64,000 bases of DNA from Brachypodium distachyon. Taxonomy: Eukaryota; Streptophyta; Magnoliopsida; Poales; Poaceae. Location of the stretch: contig NC_016131.3 in the NCBI RefSeq assembly GCF_000005505.3, positions 3,989,501 through 4,053,500 of the forward strand, in the 5' to 3' direction. Positions within the stretch are counted from its first letter, which is position 1; each line of letters begins with the position of its first letter. Positions 35,257-47,199 of the stretch are shown here, piece by piece. A program made the position numbers and the translations under genes. Under the pieces are notes generated by a model. It ran no database searches. It was not told the origin of the DNA and was given only the letters and a program-made list of their open reading frames with translations.

Positions 35257-38200
35257 ATGGCGCCCGCCGTCGCTCCCGCCGCCGACCGTATCCTTTTTTC
35301 GCCTCCCGTGCGGCTCCGCTGTTCGGCGGACTTGTCTGCGCTTTTTTCTCCCCGAATTTTTTGCGCGTTTGTGTTGGTGCTCCTGGCCCGTGTCTGGATC
35401 TCCCCTTGCTTTGTTTGGTTTCTTCGGTCTTGGGAGGTTTTGTTGGTGTGGAGGGATCCGGCAGGAGCTTTTCTCGTGGGGATGGACTCTGAGGTTTTTG
35501 GTTGGGTAGGGGCTTGTCCTCGTTTTGACGAGGTTTGGGATTGCGACCAGAGCGTCTGGAATTCTGTTTTTCCGCGTCTTTTGAGGGGTTTTACTCGCAG
35601 CTAGTTTTAGCTCCTCAGTTTGGAATTTCGCGAAAACGCGTGGCTTTGTGGATTTTGGAAATGTCTGGATTAGTTCGCCTTGACCGATCTTGCTGCAGAG
35701 GCTACGGATTTGGTGCACAAGCTGACCCTGGATACCAAGAGCGAAGCTGGCGAGGGCAAAGAGGTGAAGAAGAAGGTACGGTTGTCCTCTCTCTGTACCA
35801 TCTTAAACGAGCCACTTGTAATGATGTTATAGCATCGTTTCATCATGTGAATTTCGGATTTTGGTGCAGGTCTCGGCCACCCTGAACGGTTTGGTGGCAT
35901 CTCCAAACTCTCAGGTGGGGTCAGCTGAGCAGTGGGCAAATATTGCGCCGCAGGACTACAAGGACGGCGCCATGTATTATGGTGCGGGTGCATACCCTTA
36001 TTATTATGGAGGTGAAGCAAAGGCACCATTTAGTCTATTACTGTCTGTTTCTAGCGAATTAGTGATAGCAGGTGACTAGGACATCACCCTTGTTGATGCA
36101 ACTACAACCACTCCCCTGTACATCAAGTTTGCGTGCTGATCATGATCAAGAGAAAAGCAAGAAGAAGAAAGGTACTACAAGTGAAGATTTCAGGATCTCA
36201 AAGACGCAAAAAGAGAGGAGAACAACCTACCCAATTTAGCTTTAGTCTTCTCTCTTTTGGTGGCTTCAAGGTCTTGAAATCTTCAAATGTAGCTTCTTTC
36301 TTCTTTGTGCTGCCATCAACATTGAACTTGTTCTTGTTGCTCCTATATTGTTATTTATCAGCAAATGAACTTGTTGTAGAGAAGGAGTGGCAGTGGTTGC
36401 ATCAGCAAGGGTGATACCCTCATCAGCGGTGTGATTCTATAGTTGAGTGTTCCCACAAAATTGCTGATAGCAATGCATTTCATGGTTTGCAGGCTGGGGG
36501 GACTATTCTGTGTATGTGAGCCAGGATGGAACAGAGTCATATGCCCCTGTGAGTATTATGTCCCGTACTTTCCAAATCTTGCAGACACTTGGTTTTACTT
36601 GGTTTAGTCTAATGATCGATGTTATAAAGTAACTACCAAATGTAAGCATCTTGAAGGTTCATTGCTGTGAAGTGTATTACAATAAAGTAACTCAGTTTTT
36701 TGGTTTGCAGAGTGCTTATGGGGACATGTATTGCTATCCTCAATATGGTCATGATGGCCAGAATTACGGATCTCAGCATTACCAGTACCCATCCACTTAC
36801 AACCAGCCACACACTGCTGCCAGTAAGCCAGCATACAAGTCTAAGACTGGCAAATCAGGTCCTTCACCACAGCAGGATCTTTCTGCTGTTGCAGCGGCCG
36901 ATCAGCAGTCTGGGTCGCTGGATGCTTCCAAAGCCAATTCAATCAGCACTGATGGTGTAAAAGGTCTGAAGAAAGTGACACCCTCTCTGAAACCAACTGG
37001 GCGTGTGTCTAGTTACCAGAACCATGGTGGTAACACAGCTTATCCATGGTCTAGCGGTAATACATTTTCAGAAAAGCAGCAGAAACTCTCTGGTGGCAAT
37101 CCTACCTCAGCTGCTTATAATCCTAAAACCAAGGTAAACTAAAAGATTCTCTCTGGTGGCCTGTCATTTTTTTGGTTTGCATATTATTGTTCCCCACCAA
37201 CCAACCTGTTTTTGTGTACCTTTCCTATCTTTGCTTGAACGCGTGCACCATGGATATTCAGCAATTATGAGTATCGTTGTGTATTGCTTGATCCTACCTA
37301 TATGGTCTGAAAGCTCCTATTCTTCCTTTTTTGTTTGTTTTTGCTGTATGTTCTTACGAAACTGTTGGTGTTGTCTTTTCAAAAAAGAAAAATAAATTGT
37401 TGGTGGTATAATTATTGCTAGGGCGAAGTGAACATTCATATTCTGCATCTCTGCAAGTTCATATGTTCTATTTGTTGGGATTAAATGGAGACTTTTTTTG
37501 CAGGGGTTGCTTCAGCATAACTCGCCAGTGGATCCTGGGTACATGAGTTCGATGTACTCAAGTTACAATGGAAATGCATATGGACCTGGCCTTTGGTATG
37601 CATCACACCTCTATGGATCCCCACTGTATGGTGGTTGGAATCCGCTGTCAGATGGGAAGTACAAGCCCAGAGGAAAAACCTATGGATCAGGGATGTATGG
37701 GTTTGGCAACGAAAACCTGGAGGGCTTTAATGAACTGAAGAGAGGACCAAGAAGTGGTCTCTTCAAGAATGAACAGGGCTTGGGAGCAACTGCTGTGGCA
37801 GCTCCAAAAGGGCAGGAGCTTCCTGCAAGTGATGGCTCCAATGCACTTGTGCAGGATCAGTACAATAAGGCTGACTTTGTTGAAACTTACTCAGATGCCA
37901 AGTTTTTTGTTATAAAATCATACAGTGAGGATGACGTTCACAAGAGCATCAAGTACAATGTTTGGGCAAGCACCCCCAACGGAAATAAAAAGCTTGACTC
38001 TGCTTATCAAGCTGCAAACAACGAATCAAGCAAGTCACCTGTATTCCTGTTCTTCTCTGTAAGTTCTTAACAATTGTTCTGCTAAAATGGCTTGTTTTAT
38101 CCCTGTCAACACCCTACATAGTGGTTGCTGATCTTATACGTCTTTATTCTTTAGGTCAACACCAGCGGTCAGTTTGTTGGACTTGCTGAAATGGTTGGTC

Positions 38201-39242
38201 CTGTTGATTTTAACAAAACAGTTGAATACTGGCAGCAAGACAAGTGGACTGGTTGTTTCCCTGTCAAGTGGCACATTGTAAAGGACATTCCTAACAATTT
38301 ATTGAAGCACATTATTCTTGAGTATAACGAAAACAAACCAGTGACAAACAGCAGAGATACCCAAGAGGTGAGAACTGTAGGCTTCAAGGTTTTGTTTTCA
38401 TAAATTGCTTCCTTGTAAAATTTCTGGTGGCATATCATGAAGTCTTTTTCAGTATGCCTGCATCATGAAATCTGCACAGTAATCAAGCCTATGCAATGAA
38501 CTTAATTTGACAATATATTTGCATGTTAATCTTTTGGAAATTGGAATACTCTGCTCAATAGGTTTTTCCTGTGCCTTGTTATCTCTACAGGTTAAGCTTG
38601 AGCAAGGCCTTCAGGTGCTAAAGATTTTCAAGGATCATGTCTGCAAGACATCCATGTTAGATGATTTTGGATTTTATGATAATCGTGAGAAGATTGTGCA
38701 AGAGAAAAAAGCCAAGCGACAGCATCCGCTGGAGAAGGTACATGACTAGCAGCTTGCTTTATCTTAAAAACTCACATATATAAACTTGTATGAATTTTAC
38801 CACTAAATAGTGTTGTCTTCATACAAGTTAATTATAATGGCAGTCCCACTTATCATGCACCTATTTGAAATACTGAGAGCAAGCTCTGTCAGTATGTATG
38901 TCTTATGAGTGCCTTTTATACCATGAAGACATTTTAGTTTATGTTGACAAGAGCACTATGTCATGACATCCTTCTCGAGTTTAGTGTCTAGCCTGACTAT
39001 TGTCTAGTTTAAAATGTAAGAAATGCTGGACTTGATCAAAATTACTGTTAGTGCAGATCATGAACAAAGAGCTGCTTACTACCAACACTGGAAGTCAAGA
39101 AGTTGACGGAAAGCTGGGACTGCAGGAACTTAAGGTTGTAGGTGAGCAAAATGCTGTGGTGGAAAATGGTGTGATGGCTGTAGCTGAAAAAAGTGTTGCC
39201 CTGATAGACGCAAACCCTACAGCAGTTGCAAATGCCTGTTAA
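35257..39242 (+). CDS. YTH-domain m6A reader (ECT family)
   Basis: YTH proteins bind N6-methyladenosine in RNA; the ECT family acts mainly in the cytoplasm on mRNA fate and organ growth. Nine exons with GT/AG borders and matching phases: 35257-35287, 35699-35775, 35870-36011, 36493-36548, 36711-37133, 37504-38058, 38155-38367, 38591-38737, 39057-39242. They give 1830 bp, 609 aa. The N-terminal 370 residues are low-complexity, rich in Tyr, Gly, Ser, Gln and Asn, typical for phase-separating ECT proteins. The YTH domain spans about 375-511 ([20 protein letters not shown], then [13 protein letters not shown]). The three aromatic-cage tryptophans are W397, W454 and W459. The C-terminal tail is short and acidic. 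The start sits in a good context (TCTCCATGGCG) and the peptide [10 protein letters not shown] fits the family. A second copy of the last exon and 3' region lies at 56066-56550. Confidence 0.95.
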
Positions 39243-39723
39243 TTTTGGCTGCTTCCATGCTAGGAGACAGCTTATACAGGGTGCAGAAAGCTGCTGCGAT
39301 TGAAGGCATTCAAGATTCTGCTAGTTCAATATGCTTGTAGGTTGCAGAAAGGTGCAAGTTTAAGGCAATTCAGGATCCGGTTAGAGGCTTCTTTTGGTTC
39401 TGTTAGTATTTTCACTTTTGTTTGAGTATGGTGGTTTGGCTGGGTAGGAGATAGAGCTCAGTTCTTGATTCAGCGAGATGGTTTTGTGTTTCCAAATGAC
39501 ATTAGGAATTGTACCTAGGAGTGAGTTCTGTAAGGCTATTGCAACCAAGGATAATGATTTGTGGTGCATCTTTTATTTTCAAAGTGAATTCTAGCAGTTT
39601 AATATTCTTTTTTGTCGTTCTGTTTTGGACACCGATCTGATTACTGATTAGCGTGGGGTGTAATTCTCTTCCGTGGTGAGAGAGACCAAGGTACCAGCAA
39701 AAACACTTGGAGCATTAGCTGTA

Positions 39724-39787
39724 ATTACTCTGATTCAGCTTCTCCAGATTGTATGTTCCTAAGCTGAAGAAGCTGAATCAGAGTAAT
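39724..39787. repeat. Perfect 20-bp inverted repeat behind the YTH gene
   Basis: ATTACTCTGATTCAGCTTCT (39724-39743) is perfectly mirrored at 39768-39787, loop 24 bases. It lies about 480 bases past the YTH stop, in or just after the 3' untranslated region. It is absent from the duplicated copy near 56550. It could be a small foldback insertion or form a hairpin in a read-through transcript. Confidence 0.85.
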
Positions 39788-39846
39788 CGTAAGATGCAAG
39801 TGAAGCAAATGACGTACTATTGCACAATTTGATTCAAAACAGGCTG

Positions 39847-40470
39847 GTCGCATCAAGAAGCTCCCATGCTACTGGTATAACCATGTGACTAAATCTTGTA
39901 TCAAGTTCAGACAATTTGACGCCGTTGAGGCAGAAGATTGTGCAAGGTCAAATCAAGGATTATTACATATCCGAAACAACAGAACTGGAGATAAAAAGGA
40001 GATGTCCTTTTGCACAGCATCAAAAGACGCTGGATACTGACAAACACCTAAACAGTTTTCAGGAGTTACGAGCATTGTACAATCAAGAGTAACAATGAAG
40101 CAAGTGACATACTCCAATCGTTCCATAAAGATCTCCCTCCATTCCATAAAGATCTTTATGGAACAGAGAGAGTACTATTGTACTTTGATCCAAAGCACAA
40201 AGCAGGCAGGTCGCATCAAGAATCTCCCATGCTACTGATATAACCATGTGACTGAATCCTGTATTAAGTTCAAACAATTTGACACCATCGAGGCAGAATA
40301 TTGTGCAAGCTGAAACCAAGAATTACATATGTGAAGCAGCTGAATTAGGACAGTGAACTAGACATAAAAGGAGACGTCGTTTTCCACCGCATCAAAAGAA
40401 GCTGCATAAACTCTCATGCTACTGATACAACCATGTGACTGAATCTTGTACTCCGTATTAAGTTCAGGCA
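39847..40470. repeat. Three diverged direct repeats between YTH and histone H4
   Basis: A segment with CATCAAGAA, CTCCCATGCTACTG, ATAACCATGTGACT and AAGTTCA occurs at about 39847, 40208 and 40388. The corresponding region of the downstream duplication has it once (about 56875-56965). The repeats therefore arose locally in this copy, or were lost in the other. Confidence 0.7.
40110..40174. mobile_element. Very short Stowaway-like MITE
   Basis: 65-bp element with TA borders (TACTCCAATCGTTCCATAAA on the left; TTTATGGAACAGAGAGAGTA on the right). The core AAAGATC is repeated. It is an internally deleted relative of the 103-114 bp family. Confidence 0.65.
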
Positions 40471-40788
40471 GATGATCGTATATCACGGTTGCAGTCCAAG
40501 CTAGCTTAAACTTACGGATTCCACAGTTACCTGCTGTATCGAACGAATTTTTCGGAGAACGTTTGGCATTAAGAAACGAGCCACAGTTTAGATGATTGGA
40601 ACCAAGCAACAGACACACTTCAGAAGGTTCTACGACACCAAATCAATTGTTATCCATCAACACCAGATCCTTTCATTCATATGCCATAAATTCCATCCCA
40701 GAGTACAAGCCATCGATCCCCAAACACCACACACAGCCGAAATAAACCCTAAGAATCCGAAGCATATGACGACCAGAACGGGAGGGGA

Positions 40789-41409
<621 letters not shown>

Positions 41410-41702
41410 TTATTGGGCTGGAGGTCGCGCGGTGGCAGCCGTCGATCTAGATTGGGCCCTCTAGAACCTTCGGTCTATTTTTGGCAAATACGATGAAACC
41501 CTAGATAGAGATACATACGTATCTACCCATTCCTCCCCACCGCCGTATTACATATAGCCGCATATCCCGCAAAGAAAAACAAATCTCGCAAATTCCCCCA
41601 TTCCCAGGAGGGACATGGCTCCACTCCACTAGCTAGGGTAACGACTACCGAGGAGTGTTTGAGAGAGACTGCGTGATCCAGTGAGTGATTCGGCGTTCGG
41701 CC

Positions 41703-42584
41703 ATGGAGACGGCGGCGGGCGGCATCGACCTCGAGCTCAACCTCGGCCTGTCCCGCTCTTCCAACCAGCCGACGGAGGGCGGAAGCAGCACGGCGGCGAG
41801 CGGCCTCGGCTCCGATCTCGCTCTCTTCACCGCCCCGTCGGAGATCGTCGACGAGGAGGCCGAGACCGATCATGCCGTCATGCTGGAGAGCGTCGGCAGC
41901 GCCGACACGCCGCCGCCCACCATAAACGAGCAGCCGATTATCGGCAACGCCAACCCCGTCCCCAACCACGATGCCGTCCAGGTGCAGCCGCTAATCGGAA
42001 TCTTCCCAATCCCGGCCCCTCGCGGACCCCGTTCGCCGGGTACGAGCATCTCCCAGGTCACGGCCATGGCGGTCAATCTCGTCCCCGCCATGGTCGTTCC
42101 GGCGTGGGTGCGCGAGGAGCTGCTGCCGCTGCACGGGCTCCCGTCGGATCTCCAGCTCTCCTACGTCGGGGAGAAAATCTTGTGCGCATCGGACGTCGGT
42201 TCGCAGGCCCGACTCCACATCCCGGCCGACGCCTCCTTCCGCCTCCGCCTGTTCCTCACCAACGAGGAGACGATGGCGTGCGGCTTCCAGATCCCTGGCG
42301 GCGGCTTCAACAACAATAATAGGGATGCGGGGCTGGCTGACGGCGTGGTGGGGGCGTTCAACGGGATACCGGTGATCGCCTACGTGAGCGGCCAGAACGT
42401 GGCCTCGGCGGAGCTGCAGCTGAACAAGTTCCACCGCAGCAGCACGGCGATCAACGGCAAGGGGTACACGAACTTCATGCTGAAGCGCTGCGTCTTGGCT
42501 GCGGGCGACCCCATCGAGATCTGGGCATTCCGGAGGCCGCCTGGAGACCGCCTGTGCATTCTCATCGTCAAGAATGATCTGTAG
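41703..42584 (+). CDS. B3-like plant protein with N-terminal EAR motif
   Basis: Single-exon frame of 293 aa. The ATG at 41703 has a strong context (CGGCCATGGAG); upstream in-frame codons are not ATG. Residues 10-16 read LELNLGL, an LxLxL EAR repression motif. The middle is acidic and Pro-rich. The C-terminal part (about 200-293) includes LRLFLTNEETMACGFQIPGG, NKFHRSSTAINGKGYTNFML and GDPIEIWAFRRPPGDRLCIL. It has the order of a plant B3-like DNA-binding fold (xxxLVGGWxxFV, then GDxVxIWAFR). A transcriptional repressor role is inference; the B3 assignment is by pattern only. Confidence 0.6.
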   Translation: METAAGGIDLELNLGLSRSSNQPTEGGSSTAASGLGSDLALFTAPSEIVDEEAETDHAVMLESVGSADTPPPTINEQPIIGNANPVPNHDAVQVQPLIGIFPIPAPRGPRSPGTSISQVTAMAVNLVPAMVVPAWVREELLPLHGLPSDLQLSYVGEKILCASDVGSQARLHIPADASFRLRLFLTNEETMACGFQIPGGGFNNNNRDAGLADGVVGAFNGIPVIAYVSGQNVASAELQLNKFHRSSTAINGKGYTNFMLKRCVLAAGDPIEIWAFRRPPGDRLCILIVKNDL

Positions 42585-45500
42585 CTATAGTTCTACATTC
42601 AAGCGTAGCTAGTTCTACATTCATGCATTCATCGCCTAGAACCAAAAAAAGATTGCATAACCAAATTCCACTTAATTATATAACTTCAACACATGTCATT
42701 TTTTACTGTACTTAGAAAATCATCAAATCTTATGTTCTAGTGAAAAGCATCATCTTTTTAGTATTTTTCAAAATGAAATCGAATAACTGTGCAGATCGCT
42801 AGGACCTGTGGTCGAAAGTGATGGTCTGATCTAATGGACACGTACAGAAGAAGCACAAGCAGGACTTTTGCCCTTCTTCGTGCGTTTTTTCCCTTTTTCT
42901 GTTTAGTGAGCTTCAAATCTGATGTTAATTAAGCATAACCAATTAGTAGACAATATTAAATTTGGAGGCCCCCAATTTTTGGTTGCCCTGAAGGATTGCA
43001 CACTCCGCACCTGCCACTGTACGGCCCTGAGACTATCTATCATCAGCCCAGGGTGATATCTCCCAAAAAAAAAGAGAGGAAAATTTGTAACTATAACATC
43101 TTGAAGACGAATGCAAAGGGAAGTAGTGGCACGCTACTAGCTTTACATTTAGTTTTCGCACTTTGGGGCACAACGTGCAGATCCGCTAAGCGCGCTTACA
43201 AGTAAAACATCGTTCCCTCCAAACCCTTCAATCTTTTTGCATCGGCTCACAATCTGTCATTGCTCTAACCCATACTCTCAACTTGCCAATGGAGGCACTC
43301 GTATTGGTTCTCAATTACCCTTGCATGGCGCATGCACGGGAGCCGTGGAGGTGGGCGCGTGCCAGCCAACTGGGGTCACCAAAGCGCGGGAAATTGCAGA
43401 AATCTACTCCATATATCATGCATTAATGAGGGGGTAAAATGGGAAAGGATCTATCCGAGCCGCGCCCCTTATTTGTCTTTGTGAAACAAATTTTCCCGCT
43501 GGAAGGGAATGGAGACAGCACGACGACTTTCCATAAAACATAACATAAAGCAAATATCCAGTTCATGTATCTCATTTTGTCTTCCACTTTTGTCTCGATA
43601 GAATTTATGTGTCATCATAACCCGCTTTTATCTTGCTCTGAATGGACACAGTGCTTTAATTCTTAGCACCACAATCCAAGCTAGTAATGAATTAGCATCC
43701 ATCTCTTTGATTGCTTCACTTTTATTAGCAACAAACCCTAATGGTACGTTTGATTGCTACGCGCGCCCATATTGGCGAGGGTGGAAGCCCACTTGGAAAC
43801 AAATATATGAATGTTGGATATGAACTAGCCCCTTCGATTCACAAATAAGTGAAACTTTGGACGCTAATAAGTTTGCATGTGCACGCGCGTCCGAAAATAT
43901 AAAACATATCTTTCAAGTCTAACAATGTAAACAGGGGTGATAGAGCGAATCTACCAATTCGATCATGAAGCTAGCTGCACAAGCTTAATATCCTAACTTA
44001 CATAATAAATTCAGCAAAAGACAAGGAATTATCACAGGTTTACACACTTATGAATCTCGGCAATAATTTACCCATTAATAATCAGCAACTTGTTTTGCTT
44101 TTTCTCTAGATCAAGAACAATTATGTATGATCTCAATATAGTGTCTCTAGAGAAAAAGAATATTCTTCGGTTAGGTGGGTTGAAGTTAGAACTTCTGGTG
44201 AGATGATCTGTGAATGTTTTCACCGGAAATGGACCTACAAGCATCAACTCTAATTCTAAACCTTCATTTCTCTTTTGAATAGTTTTGGCTCTTTCACAAC
44301 CATATACTCAAGAGTATGGTCTTCCAAGTAACTTGCTAAAAGAATACATGATAATGGAGATAAAATTATGTCACATCGTAAAAAAAAATTCATCTCTAAA
44401 TGGTGGCAGTGCCATGGTACACAAAATCTATGTTTCGGTAATTTTTTATTCAACTCATCTACTATTTACAAATAATAATGATGGGAATTCAAGTTTGCAC
44501 AAGGATAATTAATAATCATATGAATTCAAGTTTTCAGAAGCATGCTCCTAGTGAACACTTCAGTACCTACAGATAGTGAAAAATAATGTGGTGGCAAAAG
44601 CAATAGGCAACAACATAACTACGAAGCATATTTCAATGCAAAGCTGTAAAAGTGTGGTCTCTCCACTCCTACTCTGTCAAAAAAACAAACCAAAACTGCA
44701 CCAATTAGTGTCTTAGCAGCAGAAAAGCCATTCTTGAAACACACATAGCTTAGCAGTGTGCATAGAAGAGTAAACAATCATTTCCCCACCATACTCTTAG
44801 GCAGGAATATAGAGGAAAGAAATCCATCAATAGACCATTAGGGAAAACAATTCTCACGCATAACCAAAAAATTGAAAAAAAATACGGTACGTTCTAAATC
44901 TGAAACTACAATGCACGTGCACACTTACTATTTCCAACTCTAATTCAAAGAATAGGAATGGTAAATGCTTGTGTGGATAGAACCATATGGAGGGTAAGCA
45001 GAAAGTGTACTGTTTCATGATGTTCAGGTAAGTACAATTGATCTCTTGTTCGCGAAAAAAGAGAGTACAATTGATCACTAATGTTACAGGGACATCCATA
45101 AATTCCGCAAAAGATCTCTCTAGTGCACCAAAAAACAATGTCAATGAAACCAATCAATATATGCAACATTTAATGTTTTTACAGAACTAAAATGGACTTC
45201 TGTATCGTAATTTTATTTGACCACTACAACTGACAGAGGTGCAGGAAAGAAAATGAATATACCATGAGAAAAGTGCTTACACTAATGTGTGATTCAAGAA
45301 ACGCATTCCACTTGCATCCAAGATTCTGTACAAATCTAGCTAAAATATACACCAAGTCAGTATCATTCTCTAGGCAAATCCATGTGAAGCTAGGTGCTGC
45401 TTTATATATACGAAAACTAACCCACAACTCAATGCACACCCAATTGGAATAGATATCAATTTACGAAACCTGCATCCAAATAATAGTAGGGAGAAGGCAG

Positions 45501-46276
45501 AGGGGAAGAAATCTCACCAACCGACATCATGGAATAACGGAGGATCTCATCTAGACCTTTGGACTGCTCATTGCTGCTGTGGAAAAGGTATCTTCTGGGG
45601 AGTGGCCATGCGGACTTTTAAGTCCGATGTTCTACATAGATACAAAGCTAACTACTGCAATATAGGGAACAAATTAATCCTCCCTTGCCTTGGCGAGGGT
45701 GGAAGCCCACTTGGAAACAAATAAATGAATGTTAGATAAATGAACTAGCCCCTTCGATTCACAAATAAGTGAAACTTTGGACATTGACAATGTCTTCTAT
45801 ATGCACCTTTGACCACTACTTTCTTTTTTTCATGTGTGGAGGTAGAGAGCTCGAAAGTAGATTCGTTATAGATCAACAAATAATGCTTGTAGGATCGCTT
45901 AAGGTCAACTCAGAAAGTAGACTGGAATGAGGACGTAGCGGACACATGGCTCACGATTCGTGTTGTTATGTTAGCTAGGGTATGAGATACCAAGAGATAT
46001 GAGAAATTTAGTGAAGCGGTGAAACCAAGTGCAAAAGGCTTGTTTTATGCCATACAGACTTCTAAGTTACACACCTTTCATTCAAGTCGACAATTTTACT
46101 ACATATTCGATTCATGTTTTCAGCTAAATGACAACATAGGATGGGATTGAAAAGTCAGCAAAATCTCGAACGAAGATGATAATATAGAATTTCCTAAGGA
46201 TCATCAAGATAGAAGGCATTATTTAGAGATCTCCATTTTTTTACATCCAATTTGTGGGTAGGTCAATGTTAAGATG
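42585..46276. other. Gene-poor AT-rich region with one long-range direct repeat
   Basis: No gene is supportable. A segment of about 90 bases (from GGCGAGGGTGGAAGCCCACT to AATAAGTGAAACTTTGGAC) occurs at about 43772-43861 and again at 45692-45782, same orientation, 1.92 kb apart, with a few differences. The DNA between is unique and non-coding. The copies could be remnants of an element's ends or of a repair duplication. Confidence 0.6.
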
Positions 46277-46371
46277 TCCCACCTAAATGACCCGGCTAGG
46301 GTATGGCGCATAATTTGGGCGGGTCCACCTAAATGACACGGGGCGGACCTAGCCGGGTCATTTAGGTGGGA
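46277..46371. repeat. Perfect 24-bp inverted repeat
   Basis: TCCCACCTAAATGACCCGGC (start of left arm, 46277-46300) is exactly reverse-complemented in the right arm at 46348-46371; spacer 47 bases. A third partial copy (CCACCTAAATGACACGG) lies in the spacer at about 46325. Such perfection suggests a recent event. A TATA-like CTATAAAAGG follows at about 46604, with no gene recognised after it. Confidence 0.9.
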
Positions 46372-47199
46372 CCCGTGCAACCGAGGAGTTTTTTTAACTC
46401 ATTTTTATTAGTAGAAATTATCAAAAAAAAGAATAAAATTGTACTGTGTTTTCGCAACAATATTAAAAATACAATGTTTGTACCATCCAATATTGAAAAC
46501 TTGGATCCGCCCTTGCAAAAACGGAAGAAAAATCATGCACATCGTACTAGCGCAGCAGCTCCCTGGCTCCGCAACATCATCACCATCGTGATCCATCATT
46601 TGATCTATAAAAGGAGCGGAGAGGGGACTCGTTTGGAGAGATAGGGCTATATTGGATCATGCTACTAGCTTGTAATCTTGATTCAATCGTGATCAACGGC
46701 ATGTAAGACTTTTAATCATTCATCTTCAAGACTATCTCTACACAACGTCTTTCTATATATCTTGTGATCTGATCGTGATGTGTGAGTAGTCCTCTTGGAC
46801 TAAGTGCCAGGGCCGATCCTTGCAGACTCTGTACACATCAAAGGTCGTCTTTACGGTTTGATTTTCCTTTATATACTTGTGGAAATATTTGTTCCTTGTC
46901 CGTAGCTTTTTTTTTTTACCTCGATCCCATGGCTCATCAGTACCCGAGACACTGAAGATCGATCAAGGAAAATAGGAAGGCTATATCGTAAGATGGTGAG
47001 CACTGGCGGAACTATGTACAGGCCGAACTGGGCCATGGCCCCTCAAGTTTTTTTTGGCAAATCTCTACTGCTAATCAGGGGCCCAGCCCAGCAGAGCCCA
47101 GCCTGCTCCGATGCTTCCCTAGTTCCCTTTACGCTGCTGCCTGCCCGTGGTCGCCCGCACTTCGCCGGCTGCCAGGGGCGCCTTGTCCCTCGAGGACAA

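Noticed and set aside
46604..46700. TATA-like CTATAAAAGG with following transcript-like sequence
   Set aside because: No open frame or conserved RNA follows; one TATA word is not enough to call a gene.
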